64,000 nt of DNA, taken from contig NZ_QBKQ01000001.1 of assembly GCF_003054225.1 (NCBI RefSeq), positions 868,001 through 932,000 of the forward strand, in the 5' to 3' direction. The notes beneath the pieces are model-generated. The model was not told the origin of the DNA, did not search any database, and worked only from the letters and a program-made list of their open reading frames with translations. Shown here one piece after another: positions 36,708 to 46,403 of the stretch (position 1 is its first letter; every line of letters starts with the position of its first letter). Made by a program: the position numbers and the translations under genes. This DNA comes from Christiangramia gaetbulicola. Its GTDB lineage: Bacteria; Bacteroidota; Bacteroidia; Flavobacteriales; Flavobacteriaceae.

Positions 36708-39700
36708 ATGAGCCATAGTATCCTACGCACCAATCCTGTAGTCCTTAAAAAAACAAGCCTTTTCAGTTTTCTCTTCTTATTAGCTGTTTCAGCCGTGTTT
36801 GGCCAGGATGACCAGAATCAAAATAAGAAAGTAAAACACCATTCGGTCTATGTTACCTCCAACACCGGTATAAGAAGTGATGAGGCCAACCGGGAATTAC
36901 TCTCTACCATAGTGGAAGCTTCAAAAAAAGAAGATTCTTCCAGCCTGGTTATCGTAGGTAACTTAGTGCCGAAAAAAGGTTATCCTAACAAGGATAAAGG
37001 TCGCGACGAAGTAAAAAAATATCTAAAGGCGAATTTACTGGATCATATAAAGGACTTTAAAGGTAATATCATCTTTACTCCGGGCCCGAACGAATGGAAA
37101 AAGGATGCTCCAGATAATATCGATGACATGGAGTCCTTTCTTCAGGATAATTCTCGAGCAAAATTCTGGCCTAACGATGGCTGTCCTATAGAAAGCGAAA
37201 GCCTTAGCGATAAGGTGCAATTGATCATGATCGATTCTCAATGGCACCTCGAAAACTGGGACGATCATCCATATATCAACAACAAGTGCGAGATCAAGAC
37301 TCGCGCTCAGTTTAGAGAGGCATTTAATGATGAACTAGAGGATGCTCAAAAGAAAACCGTTCTGGTCGCTGTTTACCATCCTGTATTAACGCAGACAAAA
37401 CTTACGTTCCTGGAAAAAATGGTTGGCCTGGGAGAACATACCAGGAGAAATCCTCAGCTAAAAGAACTAATGGGAACCCTGGAAACTCTGGCCAGCCAGT
37501 ATCAGGATGTTATCTTTCTATCTGGAAAAGACAGGAATTTACAGTATGTGCAGGATGACGGGATAGAACAGGTCATCTCTGGAGTTACTCAAAAACCTAA
37601 GAAAGCAAAGCCTGAAGAGGACCATGGAGATTTTGCAGCCTATGAAATGGGATATGCTAAAATAGATATCAATGAAAATGGTAGTTCGAAGGTTGAATTC
37701 TACGAATTAACCCCAACCGGTCCAGAAAAGATATTCACCAGGCAGATCTCGCGTGAAAGACCAATGCTGGATGAAGTATACTGGCCTGAAGAAAGAATCG
37801 GTAAAACCAAGGTCACTTCAGTCTACACCGAAGAAGAAACAGATAAGGATGGCCTGTATAAGGCACTTTGGGGAGAACATTACCGCCCGTTATACAGTAG
37901 AAAATTTGAATTTCCTGTTCTTTACCTGGATACACTTCCTGGAAACCTGGAAGTATTGGGAGCAGGCGGAGGTCACCAATCAAGATCTCTCGGATTCGTA
38001 GACGACAATGATCACGAATATACCATGAGAGCGCTTAAGAAAAGTGCGCTGCAATTTTTACAAACTACAGTTGTGACTACTCACTACGTAGAGGATTACC
38101 TCGAAAATACCGTAGCAGAAAGATATGTACAGGATTTTTACACCACAGCTTTTCCTTATGGAACATTTCCTGCCGGAAAATTCATGGATGAACTAGATAT
38201 TTTCCACCCTAATTCCAGTCTTTATTATGTACCAAAACAGGAAGCTCTTGGGGTTTACAATGAAGAATACGGAGACGAATTGTATATGTTCGAAGCTCAC
38301 GTAGGTGGAGAAAATAAAGACCTGGAGATCTTTGGCAATGCCGACGATATTCTGAACACTTCAGACCTTTTCCTGGAAATGAGAGAAGATAAAAACGGTT
38401 ATGTAGACGAAGATATGTTCATTAGAGCAAGATTGCTGGATATGCTAATGGGAGACTGGGACAGGCACCAGGGACAATATGAGTGGGCAGAATTTGAGGA
38501 AGAAGATGGCAAGAAAAGATATCTGCCTATCGCCAAGGACCGCGACCAGGTATTTTCAAAAACCGATGGTTTTATCCTTTCGCTGTTAAGATTCGGTTTC
38601 CCGGAGTTCAGAGCCATGGAAGAATATAGCGAAGATGTAAAAAGACCAAAATGGTTCAATATTGCCGGTTACCCAATAGATAAGGCGTTTATAAGGAATG
38701 CCGAGTGGGAAGACTGGGAACAACAGGTAGAATACATCCAGGAAAACATCACAGATGAAGTTATACAGGAAGCTTTTGCCGTTTTACCTGAAGATATTGC
38801 GAACGACCCTTATGTAGATGAGATCAAGGAAATCATGAAAGCCCGTCGCGGCAATCTTGAGGATATTGCCAGGGATTATTATAAGCATCTTGCAGAATTC
38901 GATATGTTCACGGGAACTGAAGACGACGATAAGTTCCTTATCACCAGAAAACCAGACGGTATTACCAATGTTCAGCTTATGAACGAAGACGGTAAAGTTA
39001 TAGCTGAAAAAACCTATGATTCTCATGAAACCAGGGAAGTTTGGATTTATGGTTTGGATGGTGATGATGAATTCAAGATCGTTGGTAGCGGCTCAAAACC
39101 TTTATCATTAAAAGTGATTGGTGGAGAGGAAAATGATATCTACGATTTTCAGAATACAAGAAATGCCAAGCTCTATGATTTCAAGAGTAAGAAAAATACC
39201 ATCAAAACTCCCGGAGCTAATAAAATGCTGGTGGATTCTTATGAGATCAATAACTACGATCCAAACAAGAAAAGAATAAGACAATATAATTTATTCCCAA
39301 GCGCAGATTTCAATTCTGATATTGGTTTTAAACTCGGAGTAAAGAACGTTTATACCACTTACGGTTTAGTAAGAAACCCTTTTACCACCAGGCAAAATCT
39401 TATTCTGAACTATTTTTTCAGAACAAAAGGTTTTGAAGCCGACTACAGCGCAGAATTTGCTCATATTTTTTACAACTGGAATTTTGGAATTAACGCCTAC
39501 TATTCCAGCCCTAATTATACCATGAACTTTTTTGGTATAGGTAATGACACTGAATATGATCCAGATGATGTTTCCAATAGCTTTAATCGTGTGAAGATGC
39601 AACAATGGAGGTTCGCCCCTTCCTTGATCTACAGGAACACCAAAGGGACAAGCTTTACCATTAAACCTTTGATCGAGTCTATAGAAGTAGGATTTGACCA

Positions 39701-40328
39701 GGATCTATTCGTATCGAACAGGTTTACCAGGGCAAATACTATTTACAACAGCCAGCTTTATGCCGGTGGGGATGTTATCTATAATTATAAAAACAAGGAT
39801 CGTGCTGCCTTCCCTTCCAGAGGGGTTGAATTGGATGTTACTGCTGGATACAAGACCAACATAGATGAGTATGACAATGAGTTTGCCTACGTTAGACCAA
39901 TGTTGTCTATGGACTATCCGTTACACGAAAGCGGTTTTGCAGTAATCGCCACTAAAATAGGTGGTGAAGCGATCTTCGGCGATAATTATGAATTTTACCA
40001 CGGGGCTACCCTGGGTGGAGGTAACACGAATAGTTTGAGAGGTTACAGAAACGATAGATTTAATGGTAAATATGCCTTTTACCAGAACCTGGATCTTAGA
40101 AGCGGTATTACCCAGTTCAGAACAAATTTCATCCCTCTACGAATCGGGGCAAGCCTTGGATTCGATTATGGTCGTGTTTGGACAGAGGATGACAATAGTA
40201 ACCAGTGGCACACAAACTACGGTGGTTCCATTTTTATCAATGCTTTTAAAGCATTTACCGGTAATATTGGATATTATGTAGGAGATGAAGGTGGCCGGGT
40301 TAACTTTACTTTTAACTTCGATTTCTAG
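36708..40328 (+). CDS. Outer-membrane beta-barrel with degenerate metallophosphoesterase domain
   Basis: A 1206-residue exported protein (signal peptide about 1-32). The N-terminal third aligns with a calcineurin-like phosphoesterase, but the metal motifs are altered: SNTG (51-54) where GDTG is expected, GN (84-85) for GD, TPGPNEW (124-130) for PGNHDW, SGKDRNLQ (272-279) for SGHDHxLQ. Only H224 in YHP remains. The central part (about 350-800) is large and unassigned. The C-terminus (about 850-1206) looks like a BamA/D15-type barrel, with RAAFPSRGVELDVTAGYKT and HGATLGGGNTNSLRGYRNDRF and a terminal FNFDF. It is probably not an active phosphatase. Family members with intact motifs are common in Bacteroidetes. 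Confidence 0.8.
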   Translation: MSHSILRTNPVVLKKTSLFSFLFLLAVSAVFGQDDQNQNKKVKHHSVYVTSNTGIRSDEANRELLSTIVEASKKEDSSSLVIVGNLVPKKGYPNKDKGRDEVKKYLKANLLDHIKDFKGNIIFTPGPNEWKKDAPDNIDDMESFLQDNSRAKFWPNDGCPIESESLSDKVQLIMIDSQWHLENWDDHPYINNKCEIKTRAQFREAFNDELEDAQKKTVLVAVYHPVLTQTKLTFLEKMVGLGEHTRRNPQLKELMGTLETLASQYQDVIFLSGKDRNLQYVQDDGIEQVISGVTQKPKKAKPEEDHGDFAAYEMGYAKIDINENGSSKVEFYELTPTGPEKIFTRQISRERPMLDEVYWPEERIGKTKVTSVYTEEETDKDGLYKALWGEHYRPLYSRKFEFPVLYLDTLPGNLEVLGAGGGHQSRSLGFVDDNDHEYTMRALKKSALQFLQTTVVTTHYVEDYLENTVAERYVQDFYTTAFPYGTFPAGKFMDELDIFHPNSSLYYVPKQEALGVYNEEYGDELYMFEAHVGGENKDLEIFGNADDILNTSDLFLEMREDKNGYVDEDMFIRARLLDMLMGDWDRHQGQYEWAEFEEEDGKKRYLPIAKDRDQVFSKTDGFILSLLRFGFPEFRAMEEYSEDVKRPKWFNIAGYPIDKAFIRNAEWEDWEQQVEYIQENITDEVIQEAFAVLPEDIANDPYVDEIKEIMKARRGNLEDIARDYYKHLAEFDMFTGTEDDDKFLITRKPDGITNVQLMNEDGKVIAEKTYDSHETREVWIYGLDGDDEFKIVGSGSKPLSLKVIGGEENDIYDFQNTRNAKLYDFKSKKNTIKTPGANKMLVDSYEINNYDPNKKRIRQYNLFPSADFNSDIGFKLGVKNVYTTYGLVRNPFTTRQNLILNYFFRTKGFEADYSAEFAHIFYNWNFGINAYYSSPNYTMNFFGIGNDTEYDPDDVSNSFNRVKMQQWRFAPSLIYRNTKGTSFTIKPLIESIEVGFDQDLFVSNRFTRANTIYNSQLYAGGDVIYNYKNKDRAAFPSRGVELDVTAGYKTNIDEYDNEFAYVRPMLSMDYPLHESGFAVIATKIGGEAIFGDNYEFYHGATLGGGNTNSLRGYRNDRFNGKYAFYQNLDLRSGITQFRTNFIPLRIGASLGFDYGRVWTEDDNSNQWHTNYGGSIFINAFKAFTGNIGYYVGDEGGRVNFTFNFDF

Positions 40329-40353
40329 AAGTAACATATAAATCAAAAAAAAC

Positions 40354-40384
40354 CGCGTTGGAGATGCTTCAACGCGATTTTTTT
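40354..40384. terminator. Bidirectional terminator between convergent genes
   Basis: CGCGTTGGA pairs with TTCAACGCG (9 bp, one G-T pair) over a 5-nt loop, flanked by an A-run on the left and a T-run on the right. It can serve both the outer-membrane protein gene and the convergent HAD gene. Confidence 0.8.
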
Positions 40385-40403
40385 ATATCCGGGTCCTATC
40401 ATA

Positions 40404-41072
40404 TTAAGATAATTCAGAGGCCAGGGACCTTATATCTTTAGAAATAATTGTTGGTTCAGGAGCCAGCGGAAAAACGAATTTCCCTTCTCTCTGGATAAAA
40501 GCCGTTTGCATTCCGGCCCTGGCTGCCCCGGCAATATCCCATCCATGTGCGGCGACCATCATGGAAGTATTTAATTCTGCCCCGGCCTTTTCCACCGCAA
40601 AGCTGTACGTATCTGGATGTGGTTTGTATTTCTTTACGGCATCTACGCTTAAAATAAGATCGAAGTATTGTTGTAATCCGGCAAATTCCAGCTGATCTAT
40701 TAATACCGAAGGTTTCCCGTTGCTAAACGCGATCATTTTATAACCTGCCTGCTTCAGCTTTGCCAGGCCTTCTGCCACTTCAGGATAAGCATGCAAAGAG
40801 CTTATAGGACTAAGGATCTCTCCTATTTTCTCATCTTCAAGATCTAAATCATGTTTCCGGGCATTCATCTTCAGCACCGAAGCTGCGATCTTGCTAAAAT
40901 CGTGGTAGCTACCTGTAATGGATTCTACCAAAGAATACTGCAGCAATTCTGAAAACCATACCTCAGCGGCATTTTCATCATTTAAGGCAGAATTGATGCT
41001 GTCTTTAAGTGGCTGCAGATCGAGCAGGGTCTCATTCACATCGAATATTAGCGTGGAAATATTTGCTTTCAT
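40404..41072 (-). CDS. Haloacid dehalogenase type II (HAD superfamily)
   Basis: A 222-residue L-2-haloacid-dehalogenase-like hydrolase. Motif I is FDVNETLLD with nucleophile Asp (D11 in this numbering), where the usual DxD second acid is replaced by Asn, as in dehalogenases. Motif II is AFSNGKPSVL, motif III K(K)YKPHPD and motif IV VAAHGWDIAGAARAGM, the D in HxxDxxGA being typical. The family converts 2-haloacids to 2-hydroxyacids. ATG 41072 is preferred over a GTG two codons upstream. Confidence 0.85.
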   Translation of the reverse strand: MKANISTLIFDVNETLLDLQPLKDSINSALNDENAAEVWFSELLQYSLVESITGSYHDFSKIAASVLKMNARKHDLDLEDEKIGEILSPISSLHAYPEVAEGLAKLKQAGYKMIAFSNGKPSVLIDQLEFAGLQQYFDLILSVDAVKKYKPHPDTYSFAVEKAGAELNTSMMVAAHGWDIAGAARAGMQTAFIQREGKFVFPLAPEPTIISKDIRSLASELS

Positions 41073-41083
41073 AGACACAAAAT

Positions 41084-41109
41084 AAAAAAGCCGGCTTTAA
41101 AAACCGGCT
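41084..41109 (-). terminator. Terminator after the SYLF-domain gene
   Basis: On the minus strand AGCCGG pairs with CCGGCT over a 9-nt loop and is followed by six T. It lies 21 bp past the SYLF gene stop and just before the HAD start codon. Confidence 0.75.
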
Positions 41110-41129
41110 CGTCCTTTATTATTTAACTT

Positions 41130-41696
41130 TTACTTATCCTTATACTTAAATTTCTGGCCACCCACAGAGATCTCTATCATCGCTCCGCCTTTAGGCATGG
41201 TAACCACGGCCATTCCATCTTCAAAATTAACGCTTCGGGAAGCCCCTTCAGTAATTGCTACTGCCGAAACTCCCCCGGTAAATTCCAGCTCCCCAGATTT
41301 GAACTCTTCAAGATCCTGCTTGGTCTGGAAAAATATCGCTTCTCTAAAAGCTTCACCACCAATTTGAAGACCTACATCTACCTGTCTTAACTGGGCCCAT
41401 CCAATTTGTTCACCTCCTTGGTATACAACTCCGTTTCCCGCAGCACCACCGGCGATAAAGGCTCCTTTTCCAACATTAGGGAAAACCACATAACCGTAAG
41501 CATCATCTGCAAGCCGGGCCACATCTGCGTTATTTTCACGTAATTCCTCCATGGCATACCTCGCATCTATCACCAGTGTTTCCTTATCTTTATCTTTTAT
41601 AAAATCTTTCTGATCCTTCGATTGCGCATTGACATCCAGGTTGAAGACCAGTGAAAGTATAAAAATCATAAACCCGTATTTCTTCAAATTTTTCAT
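41130..41696 (-). CDS. SYLF-domain (Ysc84-like) exported protein
   Basis: A 188-residue secreted protein with signal peptide (about 1-25, ending NVNAQ-like) and one SYLF domain (about 50-186). Family signatures are YGYVVFPNVGKGAFIAGGAAGNGVVY, AQLRQVDVGLQIGGEAFREAIFF and GGVSAVAITEGA. In eukaryotes this fold binds phospholipids; bacterial members are usually called lipid-binding proteins of unknown role. It is monocistronic, with its own terminator. Confidence 0.85.
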   Translation of the reverse strand: MKNLKKYGFMIFILSLVFNLDVNAQSKDQKDFIKDKDKETLVIDARYAMEELRENNADVARLADDAYGYVVFPNVGKGAFIAGGAAGNGVVYQGGEQIGWAQLRQVDVGLQIGGEAFREAIFFQTKQDLEEFKSGELEFTGGVSAVAITEGASRSVNFEDGMAVVTMPKGGAMIEISVGGQKFKYKDK

Positions 41697-41865
41697 AATT
41701 CAGCTATTTTAGATTGACCACAGAAGTTAACAAAGTATCGCCTAATATTCTGTTAATCAGATGTTATAAGAATACACTTTAACAATGACCACTTCTAATT
41801 AAAGCATCTGTTTTTGAACCTAATTAAATTATTTTGCCTAATTTTTACTTTACTAAAACTTCAAA

Positions 41866-42972
41866 ATGAAAAAATTAGCTTCCATTCTTATTCTGGTTAT
41901 AGCCTTAGTGAGTTGTAAATCTGAAAATAAAAAGAGCAAAGAGCTTTCTTCCAATATCGAACAGGCGAATAATGACAGTACTATATTAAGAGAAAAGCCT
42001 GAAGATATCGTAGAGCCTACGGGAATGCGCTGGGTATCTGGAGTGGACTTTACTATGGGAGCACCAACTTCAGATCCTTTGGCTTTACCCAGGGAACGCC
42101 CCGCACATCCCGTTGCAGTAGATGGATTTTTTATTGATATTACTGAAGTCACCAATAAGGAATTCAGGAAATTTGTAGAGGAAACCGGGTATATAACCGT
42201 GGCAGAAAGGCCTATAGACTGGGATGAACTTAAAAAACAGTTACCTCCCAGTACTCCAAAACCTCATGATAGTCTATTGCAGCCAGGTTCACTGGTCTTT
42301 AAAAGAGACCTGGAAACCCTTAAAGAATATAATTATTCTCAGTGGTGGGAATGGAAGATCGGTGCAAATTGGAAACACCCTCTGGGACCAGGAAGTGATA
42401 TAGAGGGAAAAGATGATTTCCCCGTGGTCCATATTTCTTTTGAAGATGCCATGGCCTATTGCAAATGGGCCGGCAGAAGATTGCCCACCGAAGCTGAATG
42501 GGAAGCTGCCGCTCATGGCAAGAGACCCGGCGGGATCTACACCTGGGGTAATGATGAAAAAGAACTTAATTATCTCGCAAATACCTGGCAGGGTGAATTC
42601 CCTTTAAAGAATATACCTGAAGACGGTTACAAATACGCCGCTCCGGTAAAATCATTTCCCGCAAACAGCCTGGGAATATTTGATATGGCCGGGAATGTTT
42701 GGGAATGGACCCAGGATTGGTATGATGAAAAGTATTATGAAAAACTCATTGCCAACGGGAAAGCAATTAATCCAGCAGGACCAGATAAACCTTATAACCC
42801 TGTGAACCCTTATGAAAAGGAGAAAGTGATCAAGGGAGGATCTTTCCTTTGTAATAAATCATACTGTGCCAGCTATAGAATTACCGCAAGAATGCCCCAG
42901 GCCCTGGATTCAGGTTCAGATCATCTTGGATTTAGAACGGTAGCAACGGTAGATATGCTTAGAAACGAGTAA
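41866..42972 (+). CDS. Formylglycine-generating enzyme (FGE) lipoprotein
   Basis: A 368-residue SUMF1/FGE-fold protein with lipobox LVSC (C17). FGE converts the sulfatase active-site cysteine in CxPxR-like motifs to formylglycine, using copper and oxygen. The diagnostic active site GGSFLCNKSYCASYR is present, with C329 and C334 matching the two catalytic cysteines of human FGE; most other SUMF1-fold proteins lack them. WVSGVDFTMG, RRLPTEAEWEAAA and FDMAGNVWEWTQDW are also family hallmarks. The lipid anchor places it in the envelope, so it could mature exported Cys-type sulfatases such as those at 60382 and 63429. It heads a possible operon with the NlpE/META lipoprotein 30 bp downstream. Confidence 0.9.
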   Translation: MKKLASILILVIALVSCKSENKKSKELSSNIEQANNDSTILREKPEDIVEPTGMRWVSGVDFTMGAPTSDPLALPRERPAHPVAVDGFFIDITEVTNKEFRKFVEETGYITVAERPIDWDELKKQLPPSTPKPHDSLLQPGSLVFKRDLETLKEYNYSQWWEWKIGANWKHPLGPGSDIEGKDDFPVVHISFEDAMAYCKWAGRRLPTEAEWEAAAHGKRPGGIYTWGNDEKELNYLANTWQGEFPLKNIPEDGYKYAAPVKSFPANSLGIFDMAGNVWEWTQDWYDEKYYEKLIANGKAINPAGPDKPYNPVNPYEKEKVIKGGSFLCNKSYCASYRITARMPQALDSGSDHLGFRTVATVDMLRNE

Positions 42973-43002
42973 AGAAAAACACAACTTCATCTTCAGGAAA
43001 CC

Positions 43003-43773
43003 ATGAAAAAATTAGTGATCGTTTTTATTACCGGCATATTAATGATGCTAAGCTGTAAATCACAAATGAACAATAAAAGCACGGAATCTATGGGAGACAA
43101 TTCGAGAAACTCATTAGACTGGAACGGCACCTATTATGGAGTGCTGCCATGTGCAGATTATGAAGGCATTCAAACCAAGGTCATTTTAAACGATGATCTT
43201 ACCTATAGCTACCAAACCAGATATAAGGGGAAGGAAGATGCTGAAATTATTACAAAAACCGGAAAATTTAAATGGAGCGATGATGGTAGTAAGGTGACCT
43301 TAGAAGGTCTTCCCGAACCAAATATGTTCCTGGTTGGCGAGAACAGGCTATTTAAGCTGGATAAAAACGGGGATAAGATCAAAGATGAACTTGCAGACAA
43401 ATATATCCTCGAAAAGCAGGAAAATAATCTGACCAACAAATACTGGAAACTGGTAGAACTACTGGGAAAACCTGTAAAGACCGAGGGAAATCAGAGAGAA
43501 ATTCATTTCATCTTAAGACCAGAGGACCAGCGAATTGGTGGTTTTGCCGGTTGTAATAATTTTAATGGCTCATATGAAATATTACCCGGTAATAGAATAA
43601 ATTTCAGTAAAATGGCAACTACCATGAAAGCCTGTATAGATATGACCCAGGAAAATGAATTTCTTAAAGTCATGGAAAGGGTAGATAACTACAACCTTAA
43701 TGAAGACAGGTTGCAATTAAACCGCGCAAGAATGGCTCCTCTCGCCAAATTTGAAGCCGTTTATTTCAATTGA
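43003..43773 (+). CDS. NlpE N-terminal-like and META domain lipoprotein
   Basis: A 256-residue lipoprotein (lipobox MLSC, C18). Residues about 38-135 match the NlpE N-terminal domain, with NGTYYGVLPCADYEGIQTKVIL including the CxxC-like cysteine region of the family (here only one Cys). Residues about 140-256 are a META domain (DUF306), with YWKLVELLGKPV and GGFAGCNNFNGSYEIL, and KMATTMKACIDM. Both domains occur in envelope-stress or copper-response proteins of Bacteroidetes. It follows the FGE gene by 30 bp. The sensing target is unknown. Confidence 0.85.
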   Translation: MKKLVIVFITGILMMLSCKSQMNNKSTESMGDNSRNSLDWNGTYYGVLPCADYEGIQTKVILNDDLTYSYQTRYKGKEDAEIITKTGKFKWSDDGSKVTLEGLPEPNMFLVGENRLFKLDKNGDKIKDELADKYILEKQENNLTNKYWKLVELLGKPVKTEGNQREIHFILRPEDQRIGGFAGCNNFNGSYEILPGNRINFSKMATTMKACIDMTQENEFLKVMERVDNYNLNEDRLQLNRARMAPLAKFEAVYFN

Positions 43774-44042
43774 AAACCTCATCATTACAAAGCCATATTT
43801 TTATAAAATTTGAATTATAACTAGGCTTATTATCTCCATGATTTTTAAAATCTTCATGACGAAAAACAGCTTTCGCAAGAGCTGATACATTTTATAGAAA
43901 CGACCAAAAAATTCTTAATACACTGCTAAACAGTATATTGTAGGTTTTTATTTATTATATTTAATTGTTTTTGAGCGGAATTCTTCTAATCTGCGCTCAT
44001 TCTTTTATTAACTACTATATAAATCTAAAAACAATTTTAGCT

Positions 44043-44684
44043 ATGAAAACTAATGTTTTAAGTGTGTTGATCGCAATAGTTCTTTTTTCATGCGGAACCA
44101 ACACTCAAATTGTAGGCGCCTGGACCAAGGATAATATTGCCGCTAATACTTCCTATAAAAAAGTATTTATTGCCGCGTTAACTCCCAATACCAACGTACA
44201 GAATGCCCTCGAGAATAATTTGGCTTCAGCAGCACGAGAAAGAGGAATTGAAGCGTCTACCAGCAAACAGACTTTTTCAACAACTTTTACCTCAACGAAC
44301 CAACCCACCAAAAGCGAAATTCTTGATAAGGTAAGGGCAGAGAACGCAGATGCGATCTTTACCGTGACCCTGCTAGACAAGGAATCTGAAACCAGGTATG
44401 TACCAGGTTCTACTACCTATTACGCTCCAATGTCATATGGTGGCTACTACGGCAATTTCTATTCCTATTACAATACCATGTATCCCATGACCTATGATCC
44501 TGGATATTATAAAACAGATAAGATCTACTATTTAGAGAGTAATTTATATGATGCCACTACCGAAGAACTTATCTGGTCTGCCCAATCCAAGACGGTAAAT
44601 CCTTCAAACATAGATTCATTCGCCAGGGATTATACCCAGGCAATGATCAATGAACTAATTAAGGATGGTGTTTTGAAAAAATAA
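44043..44684 (+). CDS. Predicted lipoprotein, DUF4136-like, unknown function
   Basis: A 213-residue lipoprotein from ATG 44043 (MKTNVLS) with lipobox LFSC (C17); the frame reaches 43965, but the longer start gives a poor signal. The fold resembles the DUF4136-like periplasmic proteins: KKVFIAALTPNTNVQNALENNL, then a tyrosine-rich loop (YYAPMSYGGYYGNFYSYYNTMYP, about 130-152), then LESNLYDATTEELIWSAQSKT. The Tyr/Gly-rich loop is compositionally unusual. It begins the porin/TPR/OmpA run that follows. Confidence 0.65.
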   Translation: MKTNVLSVLIAIVLFSCGTNTQIVGAWTKDNIAANTSYKKVFIAALTPNTNVQNALENNLASAARERGIEASTSKQTFSTTFTSTNQPTKSEILDKVRAENADAIFTVTLLDKESETRYVPGSTTYYAPMSYGGYYGNFYSYYNTMYPMTYDPGYYKTDKIYYLESNLYDATTEELIWSAQSKTVNPSNIDSFARDYTQAMINELIKDGVLKK

Positions 44685-44716
44685 ATTCCATCCATAACCA
44701 TTAAAGTCAACGGGTT

Positions 44717-46162
44717 ATGAAAAGATCATTTTTCCTGTTAGTACTGGGCATAGCAACATTTTTTTGCGGCCAGGCTCAGGATTCGCATTACTGGACCCAG
44801 CAATACGGGACCCGGTCTGCCCTGCTTTCCGGGGCTGTCCTTGGAGGAACCAATGATAATACGATGATCTATTATAACCCGGGAGGGCTTGGTTTTCTTG
44901 ATAATTCATCTATTTCTATCAACGCTAGCGCCTACGGAATTGGAAATATAAGAGTTGAAAATGCTCTGGGTCAACAGGCAGATTTTGAAAGCATGCAAGT
45001 AGGTTCTGTTCCTCTTCTCGCCGGCGGAATGATAAAGATGAAAGACCAGAAATGGAAAATTGGTTATGCCTTCATCACCCCGGTAGATTTCAGTTTTAAA
45101 GGAATTGCCCGGCTAGACAATAGTTTTGAGGTGATCGACGATCCTGAAAGTCCAGGCCTGGAGGAACTGGTTGCTGAAGCCGCGGTTACCACCAAGACTT
45201 CAGAGATCATCTTTGCTCTGGGCGTTGGAAGAAAACTGAATGAAAACTGGTCGGCAGGATTGAGTAATTTATTTACGGTACGTTCGCATTCTTACCAGCG
45301 TAACTTTTCTTCCTATGTTTTTATGAACGACGAAAACCGCACCCTGGTTGGTGCAAACCAGAACCAGAACGCAGAATATTACAATGTTCGTTATGCCGCC
45401 AAATTAGGCGCGGTTTATAAAAGTGGATCCTGGAGTACCGGCCTTACTATAACTACTCCATCGGTAAACTTTTTCGGGCAGGGAACCCTGGCTAATAACA
45501 TCGCGGTAAGAAATTTAACGCTCATAGACGATAATCGAATTAGCGGAGTGGCCACGGCCAGGCAGGCCGAGTTAAAAAGCACTTACAAATCTCCGTTTTC
45601 GGTAGCCCTGGGGACCAATTATAATAAAGGAAATTCCAGTGCAGGAATCGCCATACAGTACTATAATTCCATCGATATTTATGATATCATGGAACCTGTA
45701 CCTGGAACTTTCGTTAGGCCTGCCGAGCTTGCCCCGGAGTTGCAAAGCGACCGATTTCTTAGGAACAGGGCGGGTGCAGAATCAGTGCTTAATATAGCCG
45801 TTGGATATGAACATCAAATGAGCGAATCCTTATCGCTGTTAATAAGTGCGAGGAACGACATGTCTTATTTCGACGATAGGCTCAATGATGGTCCTGGAAT
45901 AAAAACCACCATCAGCTCCTGGGATATTTATCATTTCACCGGCGGGGTGAATCTTGATCACAAGAATAGCAGTTTAAGTTTAGGACTTCTCTTTAGTACC
46001 GGTAATACCGGGAAATATGAACAGCCCGGAAATATAAATCCAGAGGATGTCAACCTTCTTGAAGGTACCACCACTATTACCCGGGCGAGTTATAACAATA
46101 TTGGCCTGTTATTGGGCTATACGCTCTACCTTAACAGGCTTAATCCTGAAAAGAATAAATAA
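44717..46162 (+). CDS. FadL-like (OmpP1/TodX) outer-membrane channel protein
   Basis: A 481-residue exported beta-barrel. Signal peptide about 1-21. The N-terminus of the mature protein (QYGTRSALLSGAVLGGTNDNTMIYYNPGGLGFLD) resembles the FadL N-terminal plug region, where xxxNPAxLa is typical. Repeated amphipathic strands follow, for example WSTGLTITTPSVNFFGQG. FadL-type channels take up hydrophobic compounds. The C-terminus (LLLGYTLYLNRLNPEKNK) is not a canonical Phe end. It begins 32 bp after the DUF4136-like gene and may be co-transcribed with it. Confidence 0.75.
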   Translation: MKRSFFLLVLGIATFFCGQAQDSHYWTQQYGTRSALLSGAVLGGTNDNTMIYYNPGGLGFLDNSSISINASAYGIGNIRVENALGQQADFESMQVGSVPLLAGGMIKMKDQKWKIGYAFITPVDFSFKGIARLDNSFEVIDDPESPGLEELVAEAAVTTKTSEIIFALGVGRKLNENWSAGLSNLFTVRSHSYQRNFSSYVFMNDENRTLVGANQNQNAEYYNVRYAAKLGAVYKSGSWSTGLTITTPSVNFFGQGTLANNIAVRNLTLIDDNRISGVATARQAELKSTYKSPFSVALGTNYNKGNSSAGIAIQYYNSIDIYDIMEPVPGTFVRPAELAPELQSDRFLRNRAGAESVLNIAVGYEHQMSESLSLLISARNDMSYFDDRLNDGPGIKTTISSWDIYHFTGGVNLDHKNSSLSLGLLFSTGNTGKYEQPGNINPEDVNLLEGTTTITRASYNNIGLLLGYTLYLNRLNPEKNK

Positions 46163-46403
46163 AATCGAGAGGTCAGAATCTGTAAATATTTAACTGATTT
46201 CCAGAGTATCAACAAGTCCAACAATTCGTAAAATATTCTTAAACATTTCTTATTTTACTGTTTTTCAGTGATTTATAATTCTTTTTATTTTTAAATTTAT
46301 AATCCTCATTTCAAATTATCCCAAACTAAACCCTATTTAGCGGAAGATATTTACAGGTCTTTCTACAGGTCTAATTCTTTGAACATCCATTAAAATTGAA
46401 TTT

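Noticed and set aside
46355-46377. Short direct repeat containing ACAGGTCT before the TPR gene
   Set aside because: Only 8-9 bases repeated twice in AT-rich sequence; no link to a regulator.
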